Positions 1 through 7,803 are shown, numbered from the stretch's first letter. The stretch is 16,022 nt of DNA from Clostridia bacterium (GCA_017625275.1 JAGALI010000062.1:1-16022); one strand, 5' to 3'. Notes: generated by a model not told the origin, from the sequence alone. Made by a program: numbers and translations.

Positions 1-510
1 ATAGAAGCCAGGAATTACAATGTGAGGTGTATGCTCAACAATAGAAGCAAGATTTTCATAGGATTTTTCAAAGTTTACCTTGCCATTGTAGTTGAATACA
101 AGCCAAGAGGCGCTGTCAACAAAGGTATAGCCAAGATATTCAGCCATAAGCCTTGCATTGAGATATTCACCACGAGAAACAATGTGGTCAACGCTTGTTT
201 TCTTGTTAAGACCAGAGGCGATTTTTTCAAACTCATAGTCAAGATCCTGCTTAAGACCACAGGAGTTCTTTATTTCAATATATCTTTCCTTAATCTTTTC
301 AAAGATTTCATCGAATGGAGCATTGAATTTAATGTGTGCCTGCATGAGATAAAGAAGGTCAGTAACCTTCATATCGCCACTAAAGCGCTTACCAGGAGCA
401 GAAACTACAACAATAGCTCTTGAATGGTCTGCATCAATAATTTTCTTAACCTTAGCAAAGGACTCACCTGATGCAAGTGATGAGCCACCAAATTTTACTA
501 CCTTAATCAT
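1..510 (-). CDS. lysC: Aspartate kinase, N-terminal part (cut by window edge)
   Basis: Phosphorylates aspartate to aspartyl phosphate, the first step of the Lys/Met/Thr pathway, in the cytoplasm. The frame is open from the ATG at 510-508 to the left edge, giving 170 residues without a stop. Seen directly: the N-terminal nucleotide-binding motif VVKFGGSSLAS at residues 4-14, then IVVVSAPGKR at about 33-42, and the segment VDHIVSRGEYLNARLMAEYL at about 97-116, all typical of the amino-acid kinase fold of aspartokinases. The C-terminal ACT domains would lie outside the window. The start is set by GGAGT, which lies inside the last codons of hom; the hom stop and this ATG are separated by only two bases, so translation is probably coupled and the two genes share an mRNA. 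The symbol lysC is by homology; isozyme identity cannot be told from this fragment. Confidence 0.93.
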   Translation of the reverse strand, partial: MIKVVKFGGSSLASGESFAKVKKIIDADHSRAIVVVSAPGKRFSGDMKVTDLLYLMQAHIKFNAPFDEIFEKIKERYIEIKNSCGLKQDLDYEFEKIASGLNKKTSVDHIVSRGEYLNARLMAEYLGYTFVDSASWLVFNYNGKVNFEKSYENLASIVEHTPHIVIPGFY

Positions 511-512
511 AT

Positions 513-1658
513 TTACTCCTCAATTCCCGCGAAAAATGCGCTGTCGTCAAGGGCATAAATATCCTTTGCCATCTCGTGCATCTTGGAAACGGTTATTTTC
601 TTAGTTATAATATATTTGCTATCGCCAATTACATCAACCTTATCAAAGAAATCATAATTAACATCAGCATTTGTTCTTATATAATATGCTCTTTCAAGGG
701 CATCGTTACTAACCTTAACATCAGATGGGTCAAATGAAAGCTCATGGCTTCCGTTAAGAATGTCAATAACATCCTGAGCAAGAGAGCTTCCAGTAGGATA
801 CTTACCAGCACCCTGACCAAAGAAGGAAAGTCGACCAACGCTCTTACCAAACAGAGAAATCATATTATTATTTTTTGTTACATTACTTTCGAGCGCATTA
901 GCATCTAAAAGCGCAGGCTCAACAAACGCACTAACACCATTTTCGCCCTTAGTGCCAAAGCCAAGGTAGCGAACAGTTTTGTTTAGCTTGCCAGTGATAT
1001 AGTCAATATCAGTCTTTTTAATGAAACGGAGAGAGAAAATTTGAACATTTTCTTCCTTTATTATAGTATTAAAGGCGATGCTTGAGGAAATAGCTGTCTT
1101 TCTTGCAGTATCAAGACCATCAATATCAGCAGATGGATTAGCCTCAGCATAGCCAAGCCTTTGTGCTTCCTTTAAAACATCATCAAAATCACGGCCGTCG
1201 CTAATCATAGCATCAAGAATAAAGTTAGTAGTACCATTCATAATACCCATAACCTTGTATATCTCATCGCATCTTGTGCTTCTTCTAAGGTTGTAAAGCC
1301 AAGGAATACCACCACCAGCACTAGAGGTAAAGCGAAGTGTTACACCATTCTCGCGCGCGAGCTTGTGAAGCTCCTCGTAGTAGGTACAAATAAGATGCTT
1401 ATTAGAGCTTACAACGTGCTTGCCAGCCTTAAGCGCCTTAACTACGAAGGTATGCGCAGGCTCAAGACCACCAATGGCCTCAGCAACAACACCGATTTCT
1501 TTATCGTTAAGGATTTCGTCATAGTTAGAGGTGAGCTTGTCTCCTAGCTCGTCATGAGGACGAATGTCGAGAACCCTCTTAACCTCGTAGCCGTAGCTTT
1601 CAAGTACCTCGAAAGCACCTGAGCCGACTACTCCGAAGCCCAAAATTGCAGTTTTCAT
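513..1658 (-). CDS. hom: Homoserine dehydrogenase without ACT domain
   Basis: Reduces aspartate semialdehyde to homoserine with NAD(P)H, at the branch point to Thr and Met. Of 381 residues, the N-terminal Rossmann fold carries GFGVVGSG at 7-14 and SSNKHL at 84-89 (Lys87 in the usual cofactor/active-site loop). The catalytic half has NGTTNFIL at 141-148 and the family block EANPSADIDGLDTARK at 172-187. Common bacterial Hom enzymes of about 430 residues end in an ACT domain that binds threonine. This one stops soon after the catalytic domain, so it looks like a short form, perhaps less sensitive to feedback or regulated by a partner. The start follows AAAGG and fits the NAD-binding N-terminus. 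First gene of a leftward hom-lysC operon. Confidence 0.95.
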   Translation of the reverse strand: MKTAILGFGVVGSGAFEVLESYGYEVKRVLDIRPHDELGDKLTSNYDEILNDKEIGVVAEAIGGLEPAHTFVVKALKAGKHVVSSNKHLICTYYEELHKLARENGVTLRFTSSAGGGIPWLYNLRRSTRCDEIYKVMGIMNGTTNFILDAMISDGRDFDDVLKEAQRLGYAEANPSADIDGLDTARKTAISSSIAFNTIIKEENVQIFSLRFIKKTDIDYITGKLNKTVRYLGFGTKGENGVSAFVEPALLDANALESNVTKNNNMISLFGKSVGRLSFFGQGAGKYPTGSSLAQDVIDILNGSHELSFDPSDVKVSNDALERAYYIRTNADVNYDFFDKVDVIGDSKYIITKKITVSKMHEMAKDIYALDDSAFFAGIEE

Positions 1659-1699
1659 AAAAAAATTTACCTTTCTTCGCGTCTTTATTTCAAAAACAC

Positions 1700-1728
1700 T
1701 TGTTTTTCGTTTGGAAATAGTGTATCAT
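1700..1728 (+). promoter_or_regulatory. Promoter of thrC operon
   Basis: TTGTTT (1700-1705), 17-base spacer, TATCAT (1723-1728). The predicted start near 1735 lies inside the hom promoter footprint, so the two promoters overlap face to face while transcribing outward. Inferred from sequence only. Confidence 0.6.
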
Positions 1729-1747
1729 ATAGGAAAGAAAAAATCAA
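1719..1747 (-). promoter_or_regulatory. Promoter of hom-lysC operon
   Basis: On the minus strand, TTGATT (1747-1742), a 17-base spacer and TACACT (1724-1719), with TG one base before the -10, making an extended -10. Transcription would start near 1712, leaving a leader of about 50 nt. The -10 shares bases with the oppositely oriented thrC promoter. Inferred from sequence only. Confidence 0.65.
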
Positions 1748-1763
1748 GAGGTATTTTAAAAAA

Positions 1764-3263
1764 ATGTTTTATTTAAGCACAAGAAATGAAAAAATCGAAA
1801 AAACACCTGCTGAAGCAATCCTTGAGGGACTTGCAAAGGACGGTGGACTTTATATGCCAAAGAGCTTCGAGGGGCTAAAATTTCCTATGGAGAAGCTCGA
1901 AAAAATGACAAGCAAGCAAATCGCTGCAAAGGTGCTTGAGCTCTTTTTTGGAGGAGACTCAATGTTCACAGATGACGATGATAAGCTTGCTGAATTTGAT
2001 AAGCTGGTTATGAGGGCATATGGTGGAAAGTTTGCAAATGGTGGTGATGACTATGCGCCAATCGTTCCTGTGGCGGACGCATATGTTATGGAGCTTTATC
2101 ATGGTCCAACCTGCGCATTTAAGGATGTAGCACTTCAGGTGCTTCCACACCTTATTGTTGAGGCAAAGCGCGCAACAGGTGCAAAGGATGAAATAGTTAT
2201 TCTTACTGCAACAAGTGGAGATACTGGTGGAGCGGCGCTTGCAGGCTTCTCAGATATCGAGGGCATTAAGATAATCGTATTCTACCCAAAGAATGGTACA
2301 AGCACTGTTCAAGAGCGTCAAATGGTATCCTGCGAGGGAAAGAATACCTGCGTTTGTGCTGTTGTAGGTAACTTCGACGACGCGCAAAGCGGAGTTAAAA
2401 ATATTTTCTCAAATCTCTCACTTCCAAAGGGCGTCTCCCTTTCAAGCGCAAACTCAATCAACATTGGTCGTCTTGCACCACAGGTTGCATATTATTTCAA
2501 GTCATATAATAACCTTCTTCGCGAGGGTAAAATCAAAATGGGAGACAAGGTTAATTACATTGTTCCAACAGGTAACTTTGGCGATATCCTTGCAGGTCTA
2601 TTTGCAAAGAAAATGGGACTTCCGGTTGGCAAGCTTGTATGTGCGTCAAACGAAAACAAGGTTCTTACCGAGTTCTTTGAAACAGGAACATACAATAAAA
2701 ACAGAGCCTTCCATGTAACAAAATCTCCATCTATGGATATTCTTATTTCCTCTAACCTTGAAAGACTTATTTATCTTGTGTGTGGAGCAGAAAAGTGTGC
2801 TTCATATATGAAGGAGCTGAAGGAAAAGGGCGAATATACAATTACAAAAGAGGAGCTTGACGAAATAAGAGAGCTTATTGATGCGGGCTATGCTGACGAT
2901 AAGGCATCATATGAAACAATCAAGGCTGTTTATGAGAAAAATGGTTATCTTATGGACACTCATACAGCAGTTGCTTGGAATGTATATGAAAAATGGGCTA
3001 AGGAAAGTGGAAATAAGGACACATGCGTCGTTCTTTCAACTGCATCAGCATATAAATTCGCGTCCAGCGTAATGACCGCGCTTGATAAGGAATTTGATGG
3101 AGAATTTGACGCCGTAAGCAAGCTGAATAGCTATACAGGCGTCGAGGTTCCATATGGACTTGACGACATTGAAAATCGCAAGGTTATCCACACCACCGTT
3201 CTTGAAAAGGACGATATGATGGACTTTGTTTCTAAGAAAATTACAAGCTGGAATAAAAATTAA
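1764..3263 (+). CDS. thrC: Threonine synthase
   Basis: PLP-dependent conversion of O-phosphohomoserine to threonine, the last step of the pathway. The 499-residue length matches the longer fungal/gamma-proteobacterial class of threonine synthase rather than the shorter form of about 350 residues. Seen: STRNEK at 5-10 and KDGGLYMP at 25-32 (family N-terminus), HGPTCAFKD at 113-121 with Lys120 as the expected PLP Schiff-base lysine, TATSGDTGGAAL at 148-159 as the Ser/Thr/Gly phosphate-binding loop, and PTGNFGDILAG further on. AGAGGT about 10 bases upstream supports the ATG. No homoserine kinase (thrB) is in the window, so that gene must be elsewhere. It is followed after 17 bases by the ACT protein gene, very probably on the same mRNA. 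Confidence 0.96.
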   Translation: MFYLSTRNEKIEKTPAEAILEGLAKDGGLYMPKSFEGLKFPMEKLEKMTSKQIAAKVLELFFGGDSMFTDDDDKLAEFDKLVMRAYGGKFANGGDDYAPIVPVADAYVMELYHGPTCAFKDVALQVLPHLIVEAKRATGAKDEIVILTATSGDTGGAALAGFSDIEGIKIIVFYPKNGTSTVQERQMVSCEGKNTCVCAVVGNFDDAQSGVKNIFSNLSLPKGVSLSSANSINIGRLAPQVAYYFKSYNNLLREGKIKMGDKVNYIVPTGNFGDILAGLFAKKMGLPVGKLVCASNENKVLTEFFETGTYNKNRAFHVTKSPSMDILISSNLERLIYLVCGAEKCASYMKELKEKGEYTITKEELDEIRELIDAGYADDKASYETIKAVYEKNGYLMDTHTAVAWNVYEKWAKESGNKDTCVVLSTASAYKFASSVMTALDKEFDGEFDAVSKLNSYTGVEVPYGLDDIENRKVIHTTVLEKDDMMDFVSKKITSWNKN

Positions 3264-3280
3264 TACAAAAGAGGTGTGAT

Positions 3281-3718
3281 ATGAAGCACAAGTATCTTTT
3301 GATTGATACAAGCATTTTGCCTGAATGCTACGAGGGAGTTATCGAGGCTAGGGCTCTTTTGGCAAGTGGAAGGGCAAAGGATGTTAGCGAGGCTACAAAA
3401 ATCGTTGGCATTTCTAGAAGCACATACTATAAGTACAAGGACTATGTTTTTGCTCTAAACTCCGACACGGAGTGTCATAAGGCAATCATTTCCTTTACTC
3501 TTTCGCACAAGGCAGGTGTCCTTGGTGAGGTTTTGAAGGTGCTTTCTGAAAATGGTGCAAACATACTTACGATAAGCCAAAACCTACCGATAAATTCTCA
3601 AGCACACGTTGTTGTAACGCTTGACATTTCTCATCTATCGCTTGATGCAAATAATCTTGTAACAAGCATAAATGATGTTGATGGCGCTACAGGAGCGAAG
3701 CTTATTTCCGTAGAATAA
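3281..3718 (+). CDS. HTH-like plus ACT domain protein (UPF0735/PheB-like)
   Basis: Small regulatory-type protein of 145 residues. Residues about 20-55 form a helix-turn-helix-like segment (VSEATKIVGISRSTYYKYKD, 35-54). Residues about 69-143 form one ACT domain (AIISFTLSHKAGVLGEVLKVL... followed by INSQAHVVVTLDIS and a final beta strand), the fold that binds amino acids such as Thr, Phe or Lys. This arrangement is that of the UPF0735/PheB family, whose biochemical role is, to my knowledge, poorly defined. GAGGTG lies just upstream of the ATG. Its place directly after thrC, opposite an ACT-less hom, suggests that it senses an aspartate-family amino acid, either as a DNA-binding regulator of this locus or as a protein partner. 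That is inference. Confidence 0.85.
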   Translation: MKHKYLLIDTSILPECYEGVIEARALLASGRAKDVSEATKIVGISRSTYYKYKDYVFALNSDTECHKAIISFTLSHKAGVLGEVLKVLSENGANILTISQNLPINSQAHVVVTLDISHLSLDANNLVTSINDVDGATGAKLISVE

Positions 3719-3740
3719 TGCCTTGTCGAAAAAGAATTTT

Positions 3741-3798
3741 AAAAAAAATATTTTTTTTGAAAAAAACTATTGACATGGGTATATATGTGTGGTAAAAT
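3741..3798 (+). promoter_or_regulatory. Very strong promoter with UP-like A/T tract for the 54-aa peptide gene
   Basis: TTGACA (3770-3775), exactly 17 bases, then TAAAAT (3793-3798), with TG plus one base before the -10 (extended -10). Upstream, eight A, TA, eight T (3741-3758) and a run of seven A (3760-3766) resemble an UP element, though shifted a few bases from the consensus spacing. The predicted start is near 3805. This is the best sigma-A-type promoter in the window. Confidence 0.8.
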
Positions 3799-3839
3799 AA
3801 GGTTGTATAAAACTATGTATTCTAAAAAGGAGAGTTCTC

Positions 3840-4004
3840 ATGAAGTATACAACACCTAATTACGAAGTAGAAGTTGTTGAGGTTAGTGATGTAATTACTG
3901 GCTCAGTTGCTATTCAAAACGCATCTGGAACATCTGTTGGTTCATTCAACACAAATGATGGAAACATCAACATGACTGTTGACGTTGGAAAAGCATTCCT
4001 TTAA
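3840..4004 (+). CDS. Uncharacterised 54-residue peptide, possible precursor peptide
   Basis: A 54-codon gene, ATG to TAA, preceded at a 7-base spacing by AAAGGAG (3826-3832). It has its own near-consensus promoter and a perfect terminator 16 bases after the stop, so it is an intact, self-contained gene. The N-terminal part (KYTTPNYEVEVVEVSDVITG, residues 2-21) alternates Val with Glu/Asp and resembles the leader-like start of many short Clostridia hypotheticals. The C-terminal part (from Ser22) is rich in Gly, Ser, Thr and Asn and ends in KAFL. There is no Cys, Trp, Arg or His, and no hydrophobic signal peptide or membrane segment; the net charge is acidic. A RiPP-like precursor, a secreted beta-strand peptide, or a small structural or regulatory protein are all possible. 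No modifying enzyme lies next to it. I do not recognise a named family. Confidence 0.78.
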   Translation: MKYTTPNYEVEVVEVSDVITGSVAIQNASGTSVGSFNTNDGNINMTVDVGKAFL

Positions 4005-4020
4005 TATCTTTTTGAGAATT

Positions 4021-4048
4021 AAATCCCACCATTTTGGTGGGATTTTTT
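4021..4048 (+). terminator. Intrinsic terminator of the peptide gene
   Basis: Perfect 11-bp stem (AAATCCCACCA, 4021-4031, with its complement at 4035-4045), a 3-base loop, and a T run through 4048. The strength and closeness to the stop at 4004 mark it as the end of the peptide transcript. Confidence 0.9.
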
Positions 4049-4067
4049 CATTATTTATTATAAATAT

Positions 4068-4098
4068 AAAAGAGCTGTTCTGTTGAACAGCTCTTTTT
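4068..4098. terminator. Bidirectional terminator, mainly for the GH92 operon
   Basis: A perfect 13-bp stem (AAAAGAGCTGTTC at 4068-4080; complement 4085-4097) with a TGTT loop. Read leftward it begins 2 bases after the stop of the GH92 gene and is followed by TTTT. Read rightward it is followed by T5, so it also backs up the peptide terminator. Confidence 0.85.
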
Positions 4099-4099
4099 C

Positions 4100-6025
4100 T
4101 TAAAGCTTATATTTTACAAGAGGTGTAAGCTCCAGCCATTCGTTCTTTCCAGGACAAATTTGATATTTGCCAATGCAGGAAAGAATATACCATGATGCCA
4201 TACTGCCATTATCCTCGTCTCCAGGAAACGCATCGACAGTAAATAGCTCATCACAAATTCTTTTAATCCAGTGCTCACTCTTTTCCTTGTCGCCAAGATA
4301 AGCATAGAGATAAGGAATAGAGAACGAGGGCTGATTTGAAATTGCACATTGGCCAAAATCAGCCTGCGCCATTTCAGTCATTTCGTGAATTTCCCCACCA
4401 TAAGAGCCAGATTTATAAAGTGGCTTTTGCGCAAATATTTCATCAAGCCTGCAAATAAGCTTGTCCTCTCCACCGAAAAGAGAAGCTAGCCCTTCAATGT
4501 CGTGAGGAACAAATAGCGAGGCTTGCCATGCGCTTGCCTCCGTGTAATCGCCACCCCAATGGTGCGGACAAAAATCAGCTTTAAATTTACCAGCTTGGTC
4601 TTTGCCACGCATAAAGCATGTATCCTTGTCAAAAAGATGCACATAATTCTTGGCTCTTTGCGAGTATTCATCGTATATTTTATTATCGCCAAGACACTTA
4701 GCGATAGTAGCAATGCAAAAATCACCATACGCAAAATCAAGAGTTAAATTGACGCTTTCCTTATATAGATCACAGGGAACATATCCGTGCTTTATATATT
4801 CTGAAATGCCCTCGCGACCATAGCACCTTTCCTTTGATGCTGTGGTTGCGTGCTTTATCATAGCGTCAAGAAGCGCCCTGTGTAGCTTTGGTGTTCCAAT
4901 TCCCTTGACAACAGCGTCAGCAATGGTTGAGTCAATTAGCGTGCTAGGCATACATCCAACCTCACCAATAGATGGCCATCTTGGCAAAAAGCCACACTCG
5001 TTAAAATCGTTTAAAAAGCCCTCTAAAATGCTTGCATATTCTTCTTTTGCAATTAAAGAGAAGAGAGGAAATTGAGTGCGACTAGTGTCCCAAAGACCTG
5101 TGTCGCAATATCTTACGCCCTTACATACCTTGCCAAGAGACGGAGAATAGTGTATGCAATTTCCCTCCACATCAAGCTCATACGCCTTGTGAGGGAATAG
5201 AAAGACACGATACATACAAGAATAGAATATACGCATTCTTTCCTCATCTGCCTCAACCTTTATTCTTGATAGCTTTTCCTCCCAAGCCTCGGTAGCGCGT
5301 GCGCGAATTTCATCAAATGAATCTAAAAGGGACTCAGATGATAGATTGATTAACGCCTGCTCATGACTTATGTATGAGATTGCCACCCTTGCCTCGGCGT
5401 TCTTACCCTTAAGCGTAATATGGCAAGCACATTTGTCATCATTAATATCAGCATTAATAGCCACATCATCAAGAAATTTAACTACAAAAAACATTTTGAA
5501 CTCTTTTGCATCATCCTTGGAGTGATGGTCATTTGTGCCGTATAAAACGCCATTTTCGAAGCGATATGTGGTTTTTCCGTCGATATTTAAAACAGAGAAT
5601 ACATTTCCCTCGTCCTCGTCAAAGGAGAGTCTAATGGCACAGCCACGCTCACTTGGCGTAAGCTCAAAAAGACACTGCTGCTTTAGAAGCTTTATTTTTA
5701 AATAATCAGGACGAAAAACGCTCTCACCTATGCGATATCCACTCCACGCCCCCTCTGGAGTAGAAGAGACAGCATCATTTTGAGGCGTGAAAAGCACAGT
5801 ACCATAGTCAGCAATCCAAGGGCTTGGCTGATGGGTTAGCCTAATGCCCTCAAGATAGGGCTTGTTAGGAGAGAAAAACCACTCTCTTTGCCCCTCTAGT
5901 CGTTCTGTCTGAGGCGAGTATGATACCATGCCAAATGGTAACTGAACAAGGGGCAAAGTGTTGCCCCTTGAAAATCTTGGCACGCTGTCAGTGCCCATTT
6001 TGGTGCTTACATAATCAATGTACAT
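4100..6025 (-). CDS. GH92-family glycosidase, cytoplasmic, with Gln at the expected general-acid position
   Basis: Family GH92 comprises calcium-dependent inverting exo-alpha-mannosidases. The 641 residues cover the N-terminal beta-domain (MGTDSV at 10-15, GNTLPLVQLPFGMVSYSPQT at 21-40, RLTHQPSPWIADYG at 62-75) and the helical catalytic domain (TGLWDTSRTQFPLFSLI at 309-325, SAWQASLFVPHDIEGLASLF at 498-517). Near the C-terminus is GDEDNGSMASWYI at 602-614, which should supply the base aspartates (Asp603, Asp605). The block that normally reads G-N-E-P-S, with Glu as general acid, reads S-N-Q-P-S here, putting Gln565 at that position. There is no signal peptide and the protein is shorter than secreted GH92s, so it is likely cytosolic. 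It starts 3 bases after the lyase stop without a clear ribosome site, suggesting translational coupling. The family call is firm; the substrate is not. Confidence 0.85.
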   Translation of the reverse strand: MYIDYVSTKMGTDSVPRFSRGNTLPLVQLPFGMVSYSPQTERLEGQREWFFSPNKPYLEGIRLTHQPSPWIADYGTVLFTPQNDAVSSTPEGAWSGYRIGESVFRPDYLKIKLLKQQCLFELTPSERGCAIRLSFDEDEGNVFSVLNIDGKTTYRFENGVLYGTNDHHSKDDAKEFKMFFVVKFLDDVAINADINDDKCACHITLKGKNAEARVAISYISHEQALINLSSESLLDSFDEIRARATEAWEEKLSRIKVEADEERMRIFYSCMYRVFLFPHKAYELDVEGNCIHYSPSLGKVCKGVRYCDTGLWDTSRTQFPLFSLIAKEEYASILEGFLNDFNECGFLPRWPSIGEVGCMPSTLIDSTIADAVVKGIGTPKLHRALLDAMIKHATTASKERCYGREGISEYIKHGYVPCDLYKESVNLTLDFAYGDFCIATIAKCLGDNKIYDEYSQRAKNYVHLFDKDTCFMRGKDQAGKFKADFCPHHWGGDYTEASAWQASLFVPHDIEGLASLFGGEDKLICRLDEIFAQKPLYKSGSYGGEIHEMTEMAQADFGQCAISNQPSFSIPYLYAYLGDKEKSEHWIKRICDELFTVDAFPGDEDNGSMASWYILSCIGKYQICPGKNEWLELTPLVKYKL

Positions 6026-6028
6026 AAT

Positions 6029-7726
6029 TTAATCTAAAAAATCAATGGTTGCCTTAAATTCCGTTGTGTCACCATCTAAGGTGTAATCGAGAAGATAGCA
6101 AATTCTGTTGTGATTACCATTTTCGTCAGGAAGCTGGTCAACATATGGTTGCTCAACAATGTTAAGCGTAGCATCGCTATTTACAGTGAGGCGCACATCA
6201 TCAACAATTACAGATCCTCCCTCAACACGAGGCTTAATGGTGGTTACAAATCGCTCAGTAATAGTCGCCTTTTCGGTAAATGTGAATTTGTCATGCATTT
6301 CTATTTTGTCGTCTGTTGGAATGAAGCTTCGCTCAGCCCTTTCAAGAGTTGTGTGAACGTTTTTTACATCATATCCATGGGTGAAGTCCATATAAACCTC
6401 ACCGGTTTTTTCGTTATATACAGCCCTTGCCTTGCCTTCCCAGTCACCGCCCTGACCCTTTCCGTTAAAATAAGGAAGATTGTGAGAGAAGGAGGAGGGC
6501 TGGAAATATTCATTTCTTCTTGAGCCTTGATATCCAGGCCAGTTTCCAGGACCGATATAACCAAAATCACAGAAGATTTGCTTGTTATGCCTTGCGAGAA
6601 TGAATGATCCAACGTCCTGATGGTTATGGCTTTCCCATTGATTACCACCCTTAAATGCAAAGCCGTAATTGTCTGTGCGCTTTGTAAAGTAGTTGCTAAC
6701 AGGCGCACTGTAAGTGCAGTTTTCTAGCTTGTCACCCACAAAATCGGGATTGTAATAAACCGTTGAACGAACTGCAAATGCCCAGTGAACATATGTGATA
6801 ATAGTAGCTTGGTCAGCTGGTAGATTTTCTATTGCATCACCATAAATTGTTTTGAGCATATGAGGAAGACCAACCCAGTAGCCCTCTCTTATATTAACAT
6901 CGCTGAACAAGGCAAGAACATTAGGCTGAAGGAACATTTTTTGAACGAATCTTGAAATCTCCTTAACCTTTGGATTCTTAAGCCAGTCATATTCGCCGTT
7001 TGAAAACTCACGAAGAAGCATAGCGTAAACAGCAAAGAATCCAAAGCCAAAGCCCCAGTATGCAGTGCCCTCTACGCACATTCCGTCGTCGTCATAGCTC
7101 TTGAGATAGCATTCCATTGATGCCTGAAGGCGAGGAAGCTGTCTTTTAAACTCCTCAGGGTCCTCATACATAAGCACGCCACCAACAGCACCAGTGCAAA
7201 CCGCAGTCCAGTTGTTGTTGTGCTTTTCCCAGAAGAATTTTCTTGTAAGATAAGGCTCGATTGTGTGTCGTCTTATCTCATATGTCATTCTATCTACAAG
7301 TAGCTTTGGAAATCTATCCTTGAAAAGATTTTTAATCTCAGCCATTGAAAAGCCGAGAGATGCACCAAAAATGTCGATAAGACCAGGGTCAAAATCAGCA
7401 GGAGTGCGATTGTAATAGTCGTTGTAGTGACCAAGAGGAGCCCAAGTGTATTCGTTACAAATTTCCCAAACAACCTCAACAAGATTTCTATAATATTCCT
7501 CGTTATCTGGATAAATAAGAGCCATCAGGGCAGAGGATTGTAGCTGATTAAAGGTGTCTGGTCCTGATACATTAGGAAATTCCAAAACCTGCCAAGCAGT
7601 AGCAGCCCTTGGCCTTTTCTCAAATGCCTTGTCATAGGTAGCCTTAATTTCCCTTCTATGGCGTGCAAACGCATCGTCATTTCTAACTCTTTCCCAAATA
7701 GCGGGGTCCTTTGCTATTTCAAACAT
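6029..7726 (-). CDS. Heparinase II/III-like polysaccharide lyase, cytoplasmic
   Basis: Members of this fold (alpha/alpha toroid plus beta-sandwich) cleave uronate-containing glycans by beta-elimination. Of 565 residues, the N-terminal helical toroid includes HNNNWTAVCTGAVGGVLM at 169-186 (the Asn-Asn-Trp motif carrying a catalytic Asn) and DGMCVEGTAYWGFG at 214-227 (the usual EGxxYW motif). The beta-sandwich domain holds SHNHQDVGSFIL at 366-377 (the family HNHxDxGSF metal/catalytic block) and SSFSHNLPYFNG at 411-422. No signal peptide is seen, so it should act on imported oligosaccharides. GGAGAG lies 6 bases before the ATG. First gene of a leftward operon with the GH92 gene, driven from the shared control region at 7727-7898. 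The exact uronate substrate (heparin/heparan, alginate-like, or another acidic glycan) cannot be read from the sequence. Confidence 0.85.
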   Translation of the reverse strand: MFEIAKDPAIWERVRNDDAFARHRREIKATYDKAFEKRPRAATAWQVLEFPNVSGPDTFNQLQSSALMALIYPDNEEYYRNLVEVVWEICNEYTWAPLGHYNDYYNRTPADFDPGLIDIFGASLGFSMAEIKNLFKDRFPKLLVDRMTYEIRRHTIEPYLTRKFFWEKHNNNWTAVCTGAVGGVLMYEDPEEFKRQLPRLQASMECYLKSYDDDGMCVEGTAYWGFGFGFFAVYAMLLREFSNGEYDWLKNPKVKEISRFVQKMFLQPNVLALFSDVNIREGYWVGLPHMLKTIYGDAIENLPADQATIITYVHWAFAVRSTVYYNPDFVGDKLENCTYSAPVSNYFTKRTDNYGFAFKGGNQWESHNHQDVGSFILARHNKQIFCDFGYIGPGNWPGYQGSRRNEYFQPSSFSHNLPYFNGKGQGGDWEGKARAVYNEKTGEVYMDFTHGYDVKNVHTTLERAERSFIPTDDKIEMHDKFTFTEKATITERFVTTIKPRVEGGSVIVDDVRLTVNSDATLNIVEQPYVDQLPDENGNHNRICYLLDYTLDGDTTEFKATIDFLD

Positions 7727-7768
7727 TGTTAACTCTCCAAAATTAAATATTCGGCTATCGCCATATTT

Positions 7769-7797
7769 ATAATAGCATAATTATTTTAGCTTTTGGG
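7769..7797 (-). promoter_or_regulatory. Promoter of lyase-GH92 operon
   Basis: On the minus strand, an extended -10 reads TG-C-TATTAT (7777-7769). Seventeen bases further upstream (7797-7792) there is only CCAAAA, a poor -35, as expected for a promoter that needs an activator. Predicted start near 7762; the lyase ATG is at 7726. Confidence 0.55.
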
Positions 7798-7803
7798 AAT
7801 TTT

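Noticed and set aside
22..423. A 133-codon rightward open frame opposite aspartate kinase
   Set aside because: It lies antisense to clearly conserved aspartokinase sequence, has no ribosome site and its product resembles nothing; it is a shadow frame.
3741..3758. Eight A, TA, eight T as a terminator for the thrC operon
   Set aside because: It contains no G-C pairs, so it cannot form a stable RNA hairpin; its place upstream of a strong promoter fits an UP-like element better.
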